A DNA stretch of 64,000 nt from Flavobacterium frigoris (GTDB lineage Bacteria; Bacteroidota; Bacteroidia; Flavobacteriales; Flavobacteriaceae), in the NCBI RefSeq assembly GCF_900111075.1, contig NZ_FOFZ01000007.1:124001-188000 (forward strand), in the 5' to 3' direction. Under the pieces are notes generated by a model. The model searched no databases, was not told the DNA's origin, and saw only the letters and a program-made list of their open reading frames with translations. The position numbers were made by a program, and so were the translations under genes. Shown piece by piece: positions 1 through 8,667 of the stretch. Every line of letters begins with the position of its first letter. The stretch's first letter is position 1.

Positions 1-102
1 TTCTAAAACTATTTTGTATTTAGACAAACTGAATTCCTTCGAGAAAGCTCCTTTAAACGGATAGTTTTAATTTGTTTTCAGATTTATAACAAATAAATAA
101 AC

Positions 103-110
103 TATATTTG
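103..110 (+). promoter_or_regulatory. Probable -7 element of the CarH-like regulator gene
   Basis: TATATTTG matches the Bacteroidota -7 consensus TAnnTTTG and lies 21 bases before the start codon. It is overlapped by TTGTTTAATAAA, whose TGTTTAA core recurs before crtI and in the TetR/epimerase intergenic region. No clear -33 TTG is seen at the usual spacing. Bases 1-102 hold no gene that I can support. Confidence 0.5.
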
Positions 111-131
111 TTTAATAAATATGAATAAATA

Positions 132-1028
132 ATGAACAATATAAAAAATGTTTTTAGTATTAAGGATCTTGAAAATCTTTCTGGTATAAAAGCACACACC
201 ATACGTATTTGGGAAAAAAGATATAATGTGCTGCAACCCATGCGCACAGATACTAATATCAGATTGTATGATTTAGCGAGTTTGCAAAAACTGTTGAACA
301 TTACTTTATTACACGATTACGGATATAAAATATCTAAAATTTCTGCTTATCCAGAGGATCAAATTCCGCTGATGGTAAGGGAAATTGTATCTTCAAAGAG
401 TGCTAAAAATCATGCTATTACCGCTTTCAAAATGGCGATGATGAACTTTGATCAAGAACTTTTTTTAAACACTTACAATTGGCTGAATGAAGAAAAGTCA
501 TTCAAGGAAATATTTCATCAGGTATTTATTCCTTTGCTTGAAGAATTAGGTTTGTTATGGCAAACTGATACTATAACTCCCGCTCACGAGCATTTTATCA
601 GCTACTTAATCAAACAAAAAGTATTAGTCAACACAGAAAAACTTCAGGCGGAAAAACCTATTAAATTAGACAAGGTTTTTGTACTTTCACTTCCGATGAA
701 TGAAATACATGAGTTGGGGTTGATGTATCTGAATTACGAAATTTTGTTAAGTGGTTATAAAACAGTCTATTTAGGGGAGAGTATGCCCATTGATAACTTA
801 AAAGACCTGAAAAAACATTTTGAATCCATTGTTTTTGTGTCTTATCTAACGGTTCAGCCGGAACGAAATGTAATTAACGAGTATATAGCTCAAATGACAG
901 ATGAATTATTAGATGATACTACTGAACTCTGGTATACCGGATGGTTGACTCAGTTTATTGACAAAGAAAATCTATCTGATAGAATAGTCGTTTTTAATTC
1001 TATGGCAGAATTAATAGAAAAAATATAG
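132..1028 (+). CDS. MerR-family B12-binding photoreceptor-type transcriptional regulator (CarH/LitR-like)
   Basis: 298 aa. Residues 8-75 form a MerR-type winged helix with the expected HTIRIWEKRY core. The rest resembles the helical cobalamin-binding cap plus the Rossmann-like B12 domain of CarH. The cap carries W143-x9-E153-H154, the hallmark of adenosylcobalamin-binding CarH proteins, and the B12 domain carries E191-x-H193-x-x-G196, whose histidine is the lower axial cobalt ligand in the family. CarH proteins repress carotenoid genes in the dark and release DNA when light breaks the Co-C bond. The residue after W143 is Gln, where Thermus CarH has His132 as the light-state ligand, so the photochemistry may differ. 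crtI follows after 34 bases. Family is clear from motifs; light sensing is inferred from family and context. Confidence 0.88.
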   Translation: MNNIKNVFSIKDLENLSGIKAHTIRIWEKRYNVLQPMRTDTNIRLYDLASLQKLLNITLLHDYGYKISKISAYPEDQIPLMVREIVSSKSAKNHAITAFKMAMMNFDQELFLNTYNWLNEEKSFKEIFHQVFIPLLEELGLLWQTDTITPAHEHFISYLIKQKVLVNTEKLQAEKPIKLDKVFVLSLPMNEIHELGLMYLNYEILLSGYKTVYLGESMPIDNLKDLKKHFESIVFVSYLTVQPERNVINEYIAQMTDELLDDTTELWYTGWLTQFIDKENLSDRIVVFNSMAELIEKI

Positions 1029-1047
1029 GTTTTGTTTAATGATTTTG

Positions 1048-1055
1048 TATATTTG
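1048..1055 (+). promoter_or_regulatory. Possible -7 element directly before crtI
   Basis: TATATTTG lies only 7 bases before the crtI start codon, so any transcript from it would be nearly leaderless. It sits between TTGTTTA (1032-1038) and TAAACAA (1057-1063), an inverted pair that a regulator could use to occlude the promoter. The site is seen; its use as a promoter is inference. Confidence 0.35.
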
Positions 1056-1062
1056 CTAAACA

Positions 1063-2532
1063 ATGAAAAGAAAAATTACAATTATAGGTTCTGGGTTTTC
1101 AGCATTGTCTGCTGCTTGCTATCTGGCTAAAGGAGGACACGAAGTCGTGGTTTTCGAAAAGAATGAAACAATAGGCGGTAGAGCAAGGCAATTAAAAAAA
1201 GATGGTTTTACATTTGATATGGGGCCAAGTTGGTACTGGATGCCAGATGTTTTCGATAGGTTCTTTGCTGATTTCGGTAAAAAGACAACAGATTATTATG
1301 AGCTTATAAAATTGTCTCCCGCTTATCGGGTTTACTTTGGTGTTGACGAATTTATTGCGATCGCAGATAATTTAGCAGAAATTGAGGCTACTTTTGAAGC
1401 CATCGAAAAAGGAAGCGGAAAGATCTTGCACGAATTCATAACAGAGGCAAAAAGTAACTATGATATTGCCATAAAAGATTTAGTTTACCGCCCAGGAGTA
1501 TCACCGCTAGAGTTGGTAACTGTGGAAACAACGAAGAAGATAGGGCAGTTTTTCAGCAATATCAGTCGCGATGTCCGCAAGAAGTTTAAAAACGAACGAT
1601 TAATACAAATTCTTGAATTCCCTGTTTTATTCCTAGGAGCAAAACCGTCTGACACGCCGTCTTTTTATAGTTTTATGAATTACGCCGATTTCGGAATGGG
1701 AACTTTTCATCCAAAAACAGGAATGTTTGACGTTGTACGAGCTATGGAAACACTCGCAAGAGAACTTGGGGTAACTTTTCATACTGATGCTAATATTGAA
1801 AAAATTATTGTCGAAAATAAAACGGCAACAGCAATTGTTGTGAACGGCGAAACGATCGCCTCAGATCTGGTTTTAAGTGGTGCTGATTATCATCATACCG
1901 AAACATTATTAGACAAGGAATATCGGGCTTACTCAGAAAAGTATTGGGATAGCCGAGTTTTCGCGCCTTCATCCTTATTGTTTTATGTAGGTTTTGATAA
2001 AAAAATAGAAAATATATCGCATCATGCCTTGTTTTTTGATGTCGATTTTTATCAGCATGCAAAGGATATATATGATGACCCTCAATGGCCAAAAGAACCC
2101 TTGTTTTATGCTAACTTCCCTTCTGTTACTGATAAGACTGCCGCTCCCGAAGGAATGGAAGCAGGTTTCTTTCTTATTCCGTTAGCACCTGGAATTAATG
2201 ACTCGGAAGAGCTTAGAGAGGAGTATTTCAATAAAATAATCGATCGTTTTGAGGATTTGACTCAACAAAAGTTAAAAAATAATATTATCTTTAAGATATC
2301 GTTTTGTAAAAATGATTTTGTTAAAGAGTATAATTCATACAAAGGGAATGCCTATGGAATGGCGAACACTTTATTGCAAACGGCCTTTCTAAGACCAAAA
2401 CTAAAAAGCAAAAAAGTACGTAATTTATATTTCACGGGACAATTGACCGTTCCTGGACCCGGTGTTCCACCAGCATTAATTTCAGGAAAATTAGTGTCAG
2501 ATTTAATTAATAAACAATTTTTAGAGCAATAA
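1063..2532 (+). CDS. crtI: Phytoene desaturase / carotenoid desaturase
   Basis: 489 aa, the usual CrtI length. The N-terminus has the dinucleotide-binding motif GSGFSALSAA (residues 9-18) followed by the FEKNETIGGRA signature of flavin amine-oxidase-like desaturases. The C-terminus has the conserved segment FTGQLTVPGPGVPPALISG. CrtI introduces the double bonds that turn phytoene into lycopene, at the inner membrane with FAD. The gene follows the CarH-like regulator and its stop lies 2 bases before crtB, indicating translational coupling with the synthase that supplies its substrate. Function is well supported by motifs and neighbours. Confidence 0.94.
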   Translation: MKRKITIIGSGFSALSAACYLAKGGHEVVVFEKNETIGGRARQLKKDGFTFDMGPSWYWMPDVFDRFFADFGKKTTDYYELIKLSPAYRVYFGVDEFIAIADNLAEIEATFEAIEKGSGKILHEFITEAKSNYDIAIKDLVYRPGVSPLELVTVETTKKIGQFFSNISRDVRKKFKNERLIQILEFPVLFLGAKPSDTPSFYSFMNYADFGMGTFHPKTGMFDVVRAMETLARELGVTFHTDANIEKIIVENKTATAIVVNGETIASDLVLSGADYHHTETLLDKEYRAYSEKYWDSRVFAPSSLLFYVGFDKKIENISHHALFFDVDFYQHAKDIYDDPQWPKEPLFYANFPSVTDKTAAPEGMEAGFFLIPLAPGINDSEELREEYFNKIIDRFEDLTQQKLKNNIIFKISFCKNDFVKEYNSYKGNAYGMANTLLQTAFLRPKLKSKKVRNLYFTGQLTVPGPGVPPALISGKLVSDLINKQFLEQ

Positions 2533-2534
2533 TT

Positions 2535-3374
2535 ATGAAGCAATTATTTGACGACGTATCATTCAAATGCAGTAAGCTGGTAACAAAAAGCTATAGCACT
2601 TCATTTTCCTTGGCGGTATATATGCTTGCACCAAGTATCAGAGATGCAATATATAGCATTTATGGTTTTGTGCGGTTTGCTGATGAAATAGTGGACTCTT
2701 TTCATGGTTTTGACAAAGAAGATTTGATTAACGATTTCGAAAAAGAATATTATAAAGCCTACAATGCAGGAATAAGTTTGAACCCCATATTGAATTCCTT
2801 TCAAAGTACCGTGAAAGAATATAATATTACGGATGATCTTATTCAGGCTTTCTTAAAAAGCATGAAACTTGACTTAATCAAATCAGATTATAACAGTCTT
2901 GAAGAGTATAATGAGTACATTTATGGCTCTGCTGATGTGGTAGGATTGATGTGTCTTAAAGTTTTTGTAGCTGGTAAAGACCAGAAATATGAGCAATTAA
3001 AAGGAGAAGCCATGCGATTAGGGTCTGCTTTTCAAAAAGTAAATTTCCTAAGAGATTTGAAAGAGGACAACCTGCTATTAAATAGAAATTATTTTCCAGG
3101 GATCGATTTGAACTCTTTCGATGAAAAGGCTAAAAATGCAATTATAAAAGAAATTGAAGAGGATTTTAGGATTGCCTTCGAGGGTATTGTAAAGTTGCCT
3201 ATTGAAGCTAAATTTGGAGTATATACCGCCTATGTTTATTATAAAAAATTATTAAAAAAATTAGAAAACACTCCTTATCACCAAATTGGAAATGAAAGAG
3301 TTCGGGTTTCTAATTATACCAAAGCAGCATTATTGGCACAATCTTTCGTGTCGTATAAGCTGAAACTGGTATAA
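2535..3374 (+). CDS. crtB: Phytoene synthase
   Basis: 279 aa of the squalene/phytoene synthase family. Two aspartate-rich motifs that bind Mg-diphosphate are visible: DEIVD (residues 50-54) and RDLKED (173-178, in the context FQKVNFLRDLKED). The enzyme condenses two geranylgeranyl diphosphates to phytoene, the first committed step of carotenoid synthesis. It starts 2 bases after crtI, so the two are one operon. Length and motifs are typical and nothing is missing. Confidence 0.94.
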   Translation: MKQLFDDVSFKCSKLVTKSYSTSFSLAVYMLAPSIRDAIYSIYGFVRFADEIVDSFHGFDKEDLINDFEKEYYKAYNAGISLNPILNSFQSTVKEYNITDDLIQAFLKSMKLDLIKSDYNSLEEYNEYIYGSADVVGLMCLKVFVAGKDQKYEQLKGEAMRLGSAFQKVNFLRDLKEDNLLLNRNYFPGIDLNSFDEKAKNAIIKEIEEDFRIAFEGIVKLPIEAKFGVYTAYVYYKKLLKKLENTPYHQIGNERVRVSNYTKAALLAQSFVSYKLKLV

Positions 3375-3425
3375 GTCCACAAACACCTATTTCCAGCATT
3401 TAAAATTAATTAAAAACAAATAACA

Positions 3426-3866
3426 ATGATTTCTTTTTCTATTTTCCTTGGCGTTTTTTTGTTTATGGAATGTGTTACCTGGTTAACCCACAAATATGTG
3501 ATGCACGGTTCGATGTGGTATTTCCATGAAGATCATCATCAGCCTAAATATGCTAATGTTTTTGAACGTAATGATATCTTTTTTGTGATTTTTGCCTTAC
3601 CAAGCATCGTCCTTTTTTACTATGGCGTTGAGGGAGGAGTTAACTATTTATTCTTCATAGGTCTAGGAATTACAGCGTATGGTTTTTCTTATTTTATGAT
3701 TCATGATGTATTAATTCATCAAAGATTCAAATGGTTCAAGAGTACAAAAAATAAATACCTTATTGGTTTGCGCAAAGCACACAAAGTGCACCATAAACAT
3801 TTAGGAAAAGAGCATGGCGAATGTTTCGGTATGTTGTTTGTTCCTTTTAAATACTATAAAATGTAA
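3426..3866 (+). CDS. crtZ: Beta-carotene hydroxylase (fatty-acid-hydroxylase fold)
   Basis: 146 aa with four histidine clusters typical of di-iron membrane hydroxylases: HKYVMHG (H22, H27), HEDHH (H34, H37, H38), HDVLIH, and HKVHHKHLGKEHGE near the C-terminus. Hydrophobic stretches between them fit membrane helices. CrtZ adds 3-hydroxyl groups to beta-carotene rings to give zeaxanthin, the usual Flavobacterium yellow pigment. The gene is 51 bases downstream of crtB and is followed by a strong hairpin. No lycopene cyclase, which should act before this enzyme, is seen in the window. Confidence 0.92.
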   Translation: MISFSIFLGVFLFMECVTWLTHKYVMHGSMWYFHEDHHQPKYANVFERNDIFFVIFALPSIVLFYYGVEGGVNYLFFIGLGITAYGFSYFMIHDVLIHQRFKWFKSTKNKYLIGLRKAHKVHHKHLGKEHGECFGMLFVPFKYYKM

Positions 3867-3883
3867 TAATTTTATTTGGGCGT

Positions 3884-3926
3884 GACCTCGTTGAAAAAAC
3901 ATTTTTTTTGTTTTTTCAACGAGGTC
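3884..3926 (+). terminator. Hairpin terminator after crtZ
   Basis: Perfect 17-bp stem (3884-3900 with 3910-3926) and a 9-base T-rich loop. There is no strong T tract after it, so it may act as an attenuator or RNA-stability structure rather than a classical terminator. It separates the carotenoid genes from the SRPBCC-photolyase pair. Confidence 0.6.
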
Positions 3927-3944
3927 GGGCTTTACACTCTCGCT

Positions 3945-3977
3945 TTTATGGTCTCGTTTTAAGAGCGAGACCATAAA
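3945..3977. repeat. Second hairpin between crtZ and the SRPBCC gene
   Basis: A perfect 12-bp inverted repeat (3945-3956 with 3966-3977) with a 9-base loop follows the first hairpin by 18 bases. Two consecutive stems here suggest a transcript boundary or processing site between crtZ and the photolyase pair. Confidence 0.5.
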
Positions 3978-4041
3978 GAGCTCCGCTGCAATCCCTCACG
4001 CAAGGCAGTCGTTCTGACAACAATTAAACATAAAAAACACA

Positions 4042-4503
4042 ATGAAAATATATAAAAAAGAAACTGTTCAACATGTAAATGCAACAGTAGAGGAATGCTG
4101 GGAATTTTTCTCCAAACCGGGTAATTTACAAAAAATAACACCAGAAACGATGGGGTTCCAAATCACAGATTTCGATAGCAAGCCCATGTATGCGGGACAA
4201 ATAATTCAATATAGAGTTACTCCACTGCTAGGTATAACAATATCTTGGATGACCGAAATTACCTTTGTTAAAGAAAATAGTTATTTTATAGACGAACAAC
4301 GTTTTGGACCCTATGCTTTATGGCATCACAAACACTTTTTTGAAGCTACTGAAAACGGTACTAAAATGACGGATGTTGTTCATTACGCTTTGCCTTTAGG
4401 ATTTTTAGGCAGAATAATGAATACCTTGATGGTTAAGAATAAATTAAATGAAATTTTTGAACATAGAGTCCTAAAGGTAAACGAAATCTTCAATTCAAAA
4501 TAA
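4042..4503 (+). CDS. SRPBCC-family ligand-binding protein
   Basis: 153 aa. The sequence pattern (an N-terminal strand with ATVEECWEFFSKPGNL, then MTEITFVKENSYFIDEQ and HHKHFFEA) is that of the START/SRPBCC helix-grip fold, which binds hydrophobic ligands. No catalytic residues can be assigned. Its stop overlaps the photolyase start by one base (TAATG), so the two are co-translated. Related proteins are common in photolyase/carotenoid clusters, but the ligand is unknown. Family call fairly sure; role not assigned. Confidence 0.78.
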   Translation: MKIYKKETVQHVNATVEECWEFFSKPGNLQKITPETMGFQITDFDSKPMYAGQIIQYRVTPLLGITISWMTEITFVKENSYFIDEQRFGPYALWHHKHFFEATENGTKMTDVVHYALPLGFLGRIMNTLMVKNKLNEIFEHRVLKVNEIFNSK

Positions 4504-5798
4504 TGGAAAAAGAGACAGTATCTTTTTTTTGGTTTAGACGTGATTTACGTTTGGAGGATAATATTGGACTATTTCATGCTTTGGAGTCTATATATCCTGT
4601 CATTCCGTTATTTATTTTTGATGATTCTATCTTAGATAGTTTACCAAAAAACGATGCAAGAGTTGGATTTATCCATGAATCATTATCCACTATTAATGAA
4701 CAGTTAAAACAAATAGGAAGTTCGCTGTTGGTTAAAAAAGGAGAAACTACTGCCGTATGGAAATCGCTTATCCAGGAATTTGACGTTAAAGAAGTATTCT
4801 TCAATAAAGATTATGAGCAATATGCCATAACAAGGGATGATGCTATCTGTAAACTTTTGCAAAGCGAGAACATCGTTCCCTTTTCCTTTAAAGACCAAGT
4901 TATTTTTGAAGAAAAAGAAATCACAAAAGCAGATGGATTGCCGTACACCATTTATACACCATTTAAAAATAAGTGGTTGGATAAATATAACGCTATGGCA
5001 CCTGTACGTGAATATCCTGATGCTGCCATTTCTTCTAATTTTCTTAAATCAAAATATATTTTTCCAACCTTGGTAGAAATAGGATTTGAGGAAAGCAGCA
5101 TAAAGGTGCTTCCGTACAATCTAAAACAGATTTCTGATTATCAGGAGATACGTGATTTTCCTGCTAAAGATGGGACATCTTATCTATCACCGCATCTTCG
5201 TTTTGGTACAGTAAGTGTTCGAAAAATGGTCAATTGGGCCGCTAAAACGAATGCTGTTTTTTTGAGTGAATTGATATGGAGAGAGTTTTTTATGCAAATT
5301 CTGTTTAATTTTCCGAGAGAAGTCACGCATAATTTCAAGCCGGCCTATGATGGAATTCAGTGGTTGAATAACGAAGCCGACTTCAAGCGCTGGTGTTCTG
5401 GAACTACTGGCTATCCCATGGTAGATGCAGGAATGCGCCAACTCAATGAAACGGGTTATATGCACAATAGAGTGCGTATGGTTGTGGCAAGTTTTCTATG
5501 TAAACATTTATTGATAAACTGGCAGTGGGGTGAAGCCTATTTTGCCGAAAAATTACTGGATTATGAAATGGCGTCCAATGTGGGCAATTGGCAATGGGCA
5601 GCTGGAACTGGGTGCGACGCAGCACCTTATTTCAGAGTTTTTAATCCAGAAATCCAACTGAAAAAATTTGACGAAAAAGGAATTTACATCAGGAAATGGA
5701 TTCCTGAATTTGAACTCGGGTACGGCGAACCTATGGTAAAACATGCTGTGGCGAGAGATCGAGCAATCGCGACATATAAATCAGGGATATTGAAATAA
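4503..5798 (+). CDS. phr: Deoxyribodipyrimidine photolyase, class I type
   Basis: 431 aa. The N-terminus has the photolyase signature WFRRDLRLEDN. The C-terminal FAD domain shows TSYLSPHLRFG, the WREFF segment, HNRVRM, and SNVGNWQWAAGTGCDAAPYFR, in which the Asn next to flavin N5 and the WxW electron-transfer region are kept. Such enzymes use blue light and FADH- to split cyclobutane pyrimidine dimers. The gene overlaps the SRPBCC stop by one base. Class I CPD repair is the likeliest role; a cryptochrome or (6-4) photolyase is less likely from these motifs. Confidence 0.9.
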   Translation: MEKETVSFFWFRRDLRLEDNIGLFHALESIYPVIPLFIFDDSILDSLPKNDARVGFIHESLSTINEQLKQIGSSLLVKKGETTAVWKSLIQEFDVKEVFFNKDYEQYAITRDDAICKLLQSENIVPFSFKDQVIFEEKEITKADGLPYTIYTPFKNKWLDKYNAMAPVREYPDAAISSNFLKSKYIFPTLVEIGFEESSIKVLPYNLKQISDYQEIRDFPAKDGTSYLSPHLRFGTVSVRKMVNWAAKTNAVFLSELIWREFFMQILFNFPREVTHNFKPAYDGIQWLNNEADFKRWCSGTTGYPMVDAGMRQLNETGYMHNRVRMVVASFLCKHLLINWQWGEAYFAEKLLDYEMASNVGNWQWAAGTGCDAAPYFRVFNPEIQLKKFDEKGIYIRKWIPEFELGYGEPMVKHAVARDRAIATYKSGILK

Positions 5799-5809
5799 TG
5801 GGATTTAAG

Positions 5810-5864
5810 ATATAAGTCATATAATTTTTCAATAAAATAGTCAAAAAACTTAAATGACTTATAT
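5810..5864. terminator. Inverted repeat between converging phr and epimerase genes
   Basis: An 11-bp perfect inverted repeat (5810-5820 with 5854-5864) with a 33-base loop lies between two convergent operons. The sequence after it on the plus strand is T/A-rich. It could serve as a weak bidirectional terminator; the long loop makes this uncertain. Confidence 0.35.
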
Positions 5865-5879
5865 GTTTAAAAAAGAGAT

Positions 5880-7298
5880 TTACTTAATCAATTTATTAAG
5901 CATCCCATTAAAAATGAAGCCGTGAAAAGGCAATACAGAATACCAGTATAATTTTCCCCAAATACCCTTAGGTTTAAAGGTGGCAGCTTGATACAATGTA
6001 TTATTTATTATTTTGAATTCGAGCCATGCCTGTCCTGGTAGTTTCATCTCGGCATACAACACTAGTTTTCCTTCTTCTTTATTGGCGTACAAAACGCGCC
6101 AAAAATCCAAAACGTCTCCAGAGTGAATCTCGTGTCTGTTTGTTCTTCCTCTTCTAGAACCTACGCCTCCAAAAAGTTTGTCTATAAACCCTCTGATCCC
6201 CCAAAGCCAATCGCCATAATACCAACCGGATTCGCCACCTATGGACCAGATTTTATCAATAGTATATTCTCTATTTATAATTTCTTTTTTTCTTCTGTCA
6301 ATAAAGCAATTTTTTTTTGGAATTTTTAAATATTCCGAAATATTAGTGCTAAACCTGCCGCTTGCTAAGGAATCTTTCCAACTAGAAACGACCTTATCTT
6401 CACCTACTTTGATTAACGCAAGAGAAAGTGCTTCTTTGTATGACATCGGCTGTACATCAAGCAGTTCATTTATTCTGGTGTCCCTGCAAACTACTTCAAC
6501 CTTCATACTGCTTACTAATGCTGAAGCTAATTTATAAGAGGTAGAAGTAACGAAATAAAGCCAATAGGACGATAATTTAGGAGTCATTAAAGGCACTGTA
6601 TAGATCCATCTTTTTATGTTTTTAGCTTTGGCAAAACCCAATAGCATTTCTTTATAGGTAAGTATATCGGGGCCTCCAATGTCAAAATTTTGATTGTAGG
6701 TTAATGGATTTAATAACGACTGTGATAAGAATTCAAGGACATTACGGATGGCGATAGGTTGACACCTTGTGTTGAGCCATTTTGGGGTAATCATGATAGG
6801 AAGCTTAAGTACTAGATCTCTGATGATTTCAAAGGACGCGCTACCTGAACCCACAATGATTCCCGCTCTTAAGGCTGTTAGTGCAAAAGTACCAGTGTTT
6901 AATATATCTTCTACATTTTTTCTAGATGCAAGGTGTTTCGAAAGAGAATCGTCATTTACAATTCCTGTTAGATAAATGACTTGTTTTGCATTAGTAGTGT
7001 TTATCCTATTGACAAAATGAGTGGCTGAGGTACTTTCTAATTCATCATAATTATCCTTTGAACTTGCCATCGAATGGATGAGGTAGTATCCAGCATCAAT
7101 ATCATCGGGAATGTTTTTTAAAGTTTCTTCTTTTAGAAAATCTACTTCAATTACAGTGATGCTTTTTTCGAATTCTTTCGGCGTATAAAACCTATTTTTA
7201 TCTCTCACGCAACAAATTACATCATGTCCTTGCCCAATTAAAATGGGTAAAAGTCGTTTTCCAATGTATCCTGTTGCGCCGGTTAAGAGAATTTTCAT
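5880..7298 (-). CDS. NAD(P)-binding epimerase/DUF2867 protein
   Basis: 472 aa. The first 290 residues or so form an extended-SDR/NmrA-like Rossmann domain with the start motif ILLTGATGYIGKRLLP. The last 150 residues, including WYYGDWLWGIRGFIDKLFGG and PKGIWGKLYWYSVLPFHGF, resemble the SRPBCC-like DUF2867 domain. It is the last gene of the minus-strand operon headed by the TetR gene, 23 bases after folE. Two-domain SDR-DUF2867 proteins are regular members of light-induced photolyase clusters; their substrate is not established. Confidence 0.8.
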   Translation of the reverse strand: MKILLTGATGYIGKRLLPILIGQGHDVICCVRDKNRFYTPKEFEKSITVIEVDFLKEETLKNIPDDIDAGYYLIHSMASSKDNYDELESTSATHFVNRINTTNAKQVIYLTGIVNDDSLSKHLASRKNVEDILNTGTFALTALRAGIIVGSGSASFEIIRDLVLKLPIMITPKWLNTRCQPIAIRNVLEFLSQSLLNPLTYNQNFDIGGPDILTYKEMLLGFAKAKNIKRWIYTVPLMTPKLSSYWLYFVTSTSYKLASALVSSMKVEVVCRDTRINELLDVQPMSYKEALSLALIKVGEDKVVSSWKDSLASGRFSTNISEYLKIPKKNCFIDRRKKEIINREYTIDKIWSIGGESGWYYGDWLWGIRGFIDKLFGGVGSRRGRTNRHEIHSGDVLDFWRVLYANKEEGKLVLYAEMKLPGQAWLEFKIINNTLYQAATFKPKGIWGKLYWYSVLPFHGFIFNGMLNKLIK

Positions 7299-7321
7299 AG
7301 ATTTTATTTTGAATACTAAAT

Positions 7322-7936
7322 TTAACTAAATTTATTGGAAATCAGACTAATAAACTCTTTTCTTGTTTTGTCCTTTTCAAAGGCACCTGTAAAAGAAGAG
7401 GTAGTCGTTACTGAATTTTGTTTTTGTATTCCTCGCATCTGCATGCACATGTGTTGCGCTTCAATTACCACAGCTACACCTAATGGATTTAAAGCCTCTT
7501 GGATACAGTCTTTTATTTGATCTGTTAATCTTTCCTGTACTTGCATCCTTCTGGCAAAAGCATCCACAATTCTTGGAATCTTACTCAGCCCTACAATTTT
7601 GCCATTCGGAATGTAAGCAATATGTGCTTTTCCAAAAAACGGCAACATATGATGTTCGCACATGGAATATACCTCAATATCTTTTACGACAATCATCTGT
7701 CTGTGGTCCTCCGTGAACAGTGCCGACTTTAAAATTTGTAAGGGGTCTAGCTCATATCCATGCGTTAAATATTGCATCGCTTTGGCTGCTCTAACTGGTG
7801 TGCTCAAAATTCCTTCTCGATTTACATCTTCACCTAAATTATTTATTATGGCTTTGTAATTTTCAGCAATGGCGTCTGTGATTTCAGTATCATAACGCTC
7901 TACTTTTTCGTAACTTTTTATTTCTTTAACTATCAT
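7322..7936 (-). CDS. folE: GTP cyclohydrolase I
   Basis: 204 aa. Zinc ligands Cys93, His96 (in MCEHHMLPF) and Cys164 are visible, with the C-terminal [15 protein letters not shown] segment of the family. The enzyme turns GTP into dihydroneopterin triphosphate, the first step of folate synthesis. Its place in a photolyase-linked operon suggests that it is a dedicated copy feeding the pterin/folate antenna of photolyase, as proposed for similar clusters elsewhere. Whether a second housekeeping folE exists cannot be seen here. Confidence 0.93.
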   Translation of the reverse strand: MIVKEIKSYEKVERYDTEITDAIAENYKAIINNLGEDVNREGILSTPVRAAKAMQYLTHGYELDPLQILKSALFTEDHRQMIVVKDIEVYSMCEHHMLPFFGKAHIAYIPNGKIVGLSKIPRIVDAFARRMQVQERLTDQIKDCIQEALNPLGVAVVIEAQHMCMQMRGIQKQNSVTTTSSFTGAFEKDKTRKEFISLISNKFS

Positions 7937-7965
7937 ATTCTGGTCTTATTAGTATTTGGTTTTAA

Positions 7966-8649
7966 CTACATCTTAAATGTTACAATTCCGTAATCCATTT
8001 CAAAAATTTGACCTGAAATCGATTTGGCTTTTTCAGAGATTAAAAAATCTGCCATGTCTGCAACTTCTTCCGGTTTTAGGTAGCCTTTCATCGGATGACG
8101 TTCTACCATATTTTCCTTCATTCGATCATTTCTTAAAATTCCTGCTGATAAAGATGTTTCGGTAATCGTGGGAGCAATGGCATTGATGCGTACTACCGAT
8201 GCCAACTCGGCTCCCAACGATTTAACTAATCCTTCGACTCCTGCTTTTGCTGTAGCAATACTAGCGTGAAATGGCATTCCTAGTTTTGCCGCAACTGTAC
8301 TAAATAATATAATCGAAGGATTGGTTCCCTTTTTTAAAACAGGTAAATATTTCTGAATGACTTTTACTGCTCCTATTACGTTGATTTCAAAATCATTTCT
8401 AAAGTCATCAATGCTTAAGCTACCTATTGGTTTTAAATTAATAGAACCAGGGCAGTAAATTAAGGTGTCAATATTTTCTATGGCAGGAAGCTCATCCTTC
8501 AGCACGTCTAATGAATAATGAGTTAGATTGGGATGGGAAACATCTGGCGCATTTCTACTGATGTTGTGTACCCGATTGGTTTCTAATTGCTGCATTAAAA
8601 TGGCATTCCCTATACCTTTGCTTCCGCCTATAATCACTATATTTTTCAT
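7966..8649 (-). CDS. SDR-family oxidoreductase lacking the catalytic tyrosine
   Basis: 227 aa with the classical SDR cofactor motif GGSKGIGNAI near the N-terminus and the active-site serine in ILFSTVAA. The usual YxxxK is replaced: four residues before the conserved Lys (in ASIATAKAGVEG) there is Ile rather than Tyr. It may be a divergent reductase or a non-catalytic nucleotide-binding protein. It lies 29 bases upstream of folE in the operon. A pterin or carotenoid substrate would fit context, but that is inference. Confidence 0.8.
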   Translation of the reverse strand: MKNIVIIGGSKGIGNAILMQQLETNRVHNISRNAPDVSHPNLTHYSLDVLKDELPAIENIDTLIYCPGSINLKPIGSLSIDDFRNDFEINVIGAVKVIQKYLPVLKKGTNPSIILFSTVAAKLGMPFHASIATAKAGVEGLVKSLGAELASVVRINAIAPTITETSLSAGILRNDRMKENMVERHPMKGYLKPEEVADMADFLISEKAKSISGQIFEMDYGIVTFKM

Positions 8650-8667
8650 TTGAAAAGTATTTTTGGT

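Noticed and set aside
53..301. 82-aa minus-strand frame at the left edge
   Set aside because: It overlaps the MerR domain of the CarH-like gene and has no recognisable domain; it is most likely a shadow.
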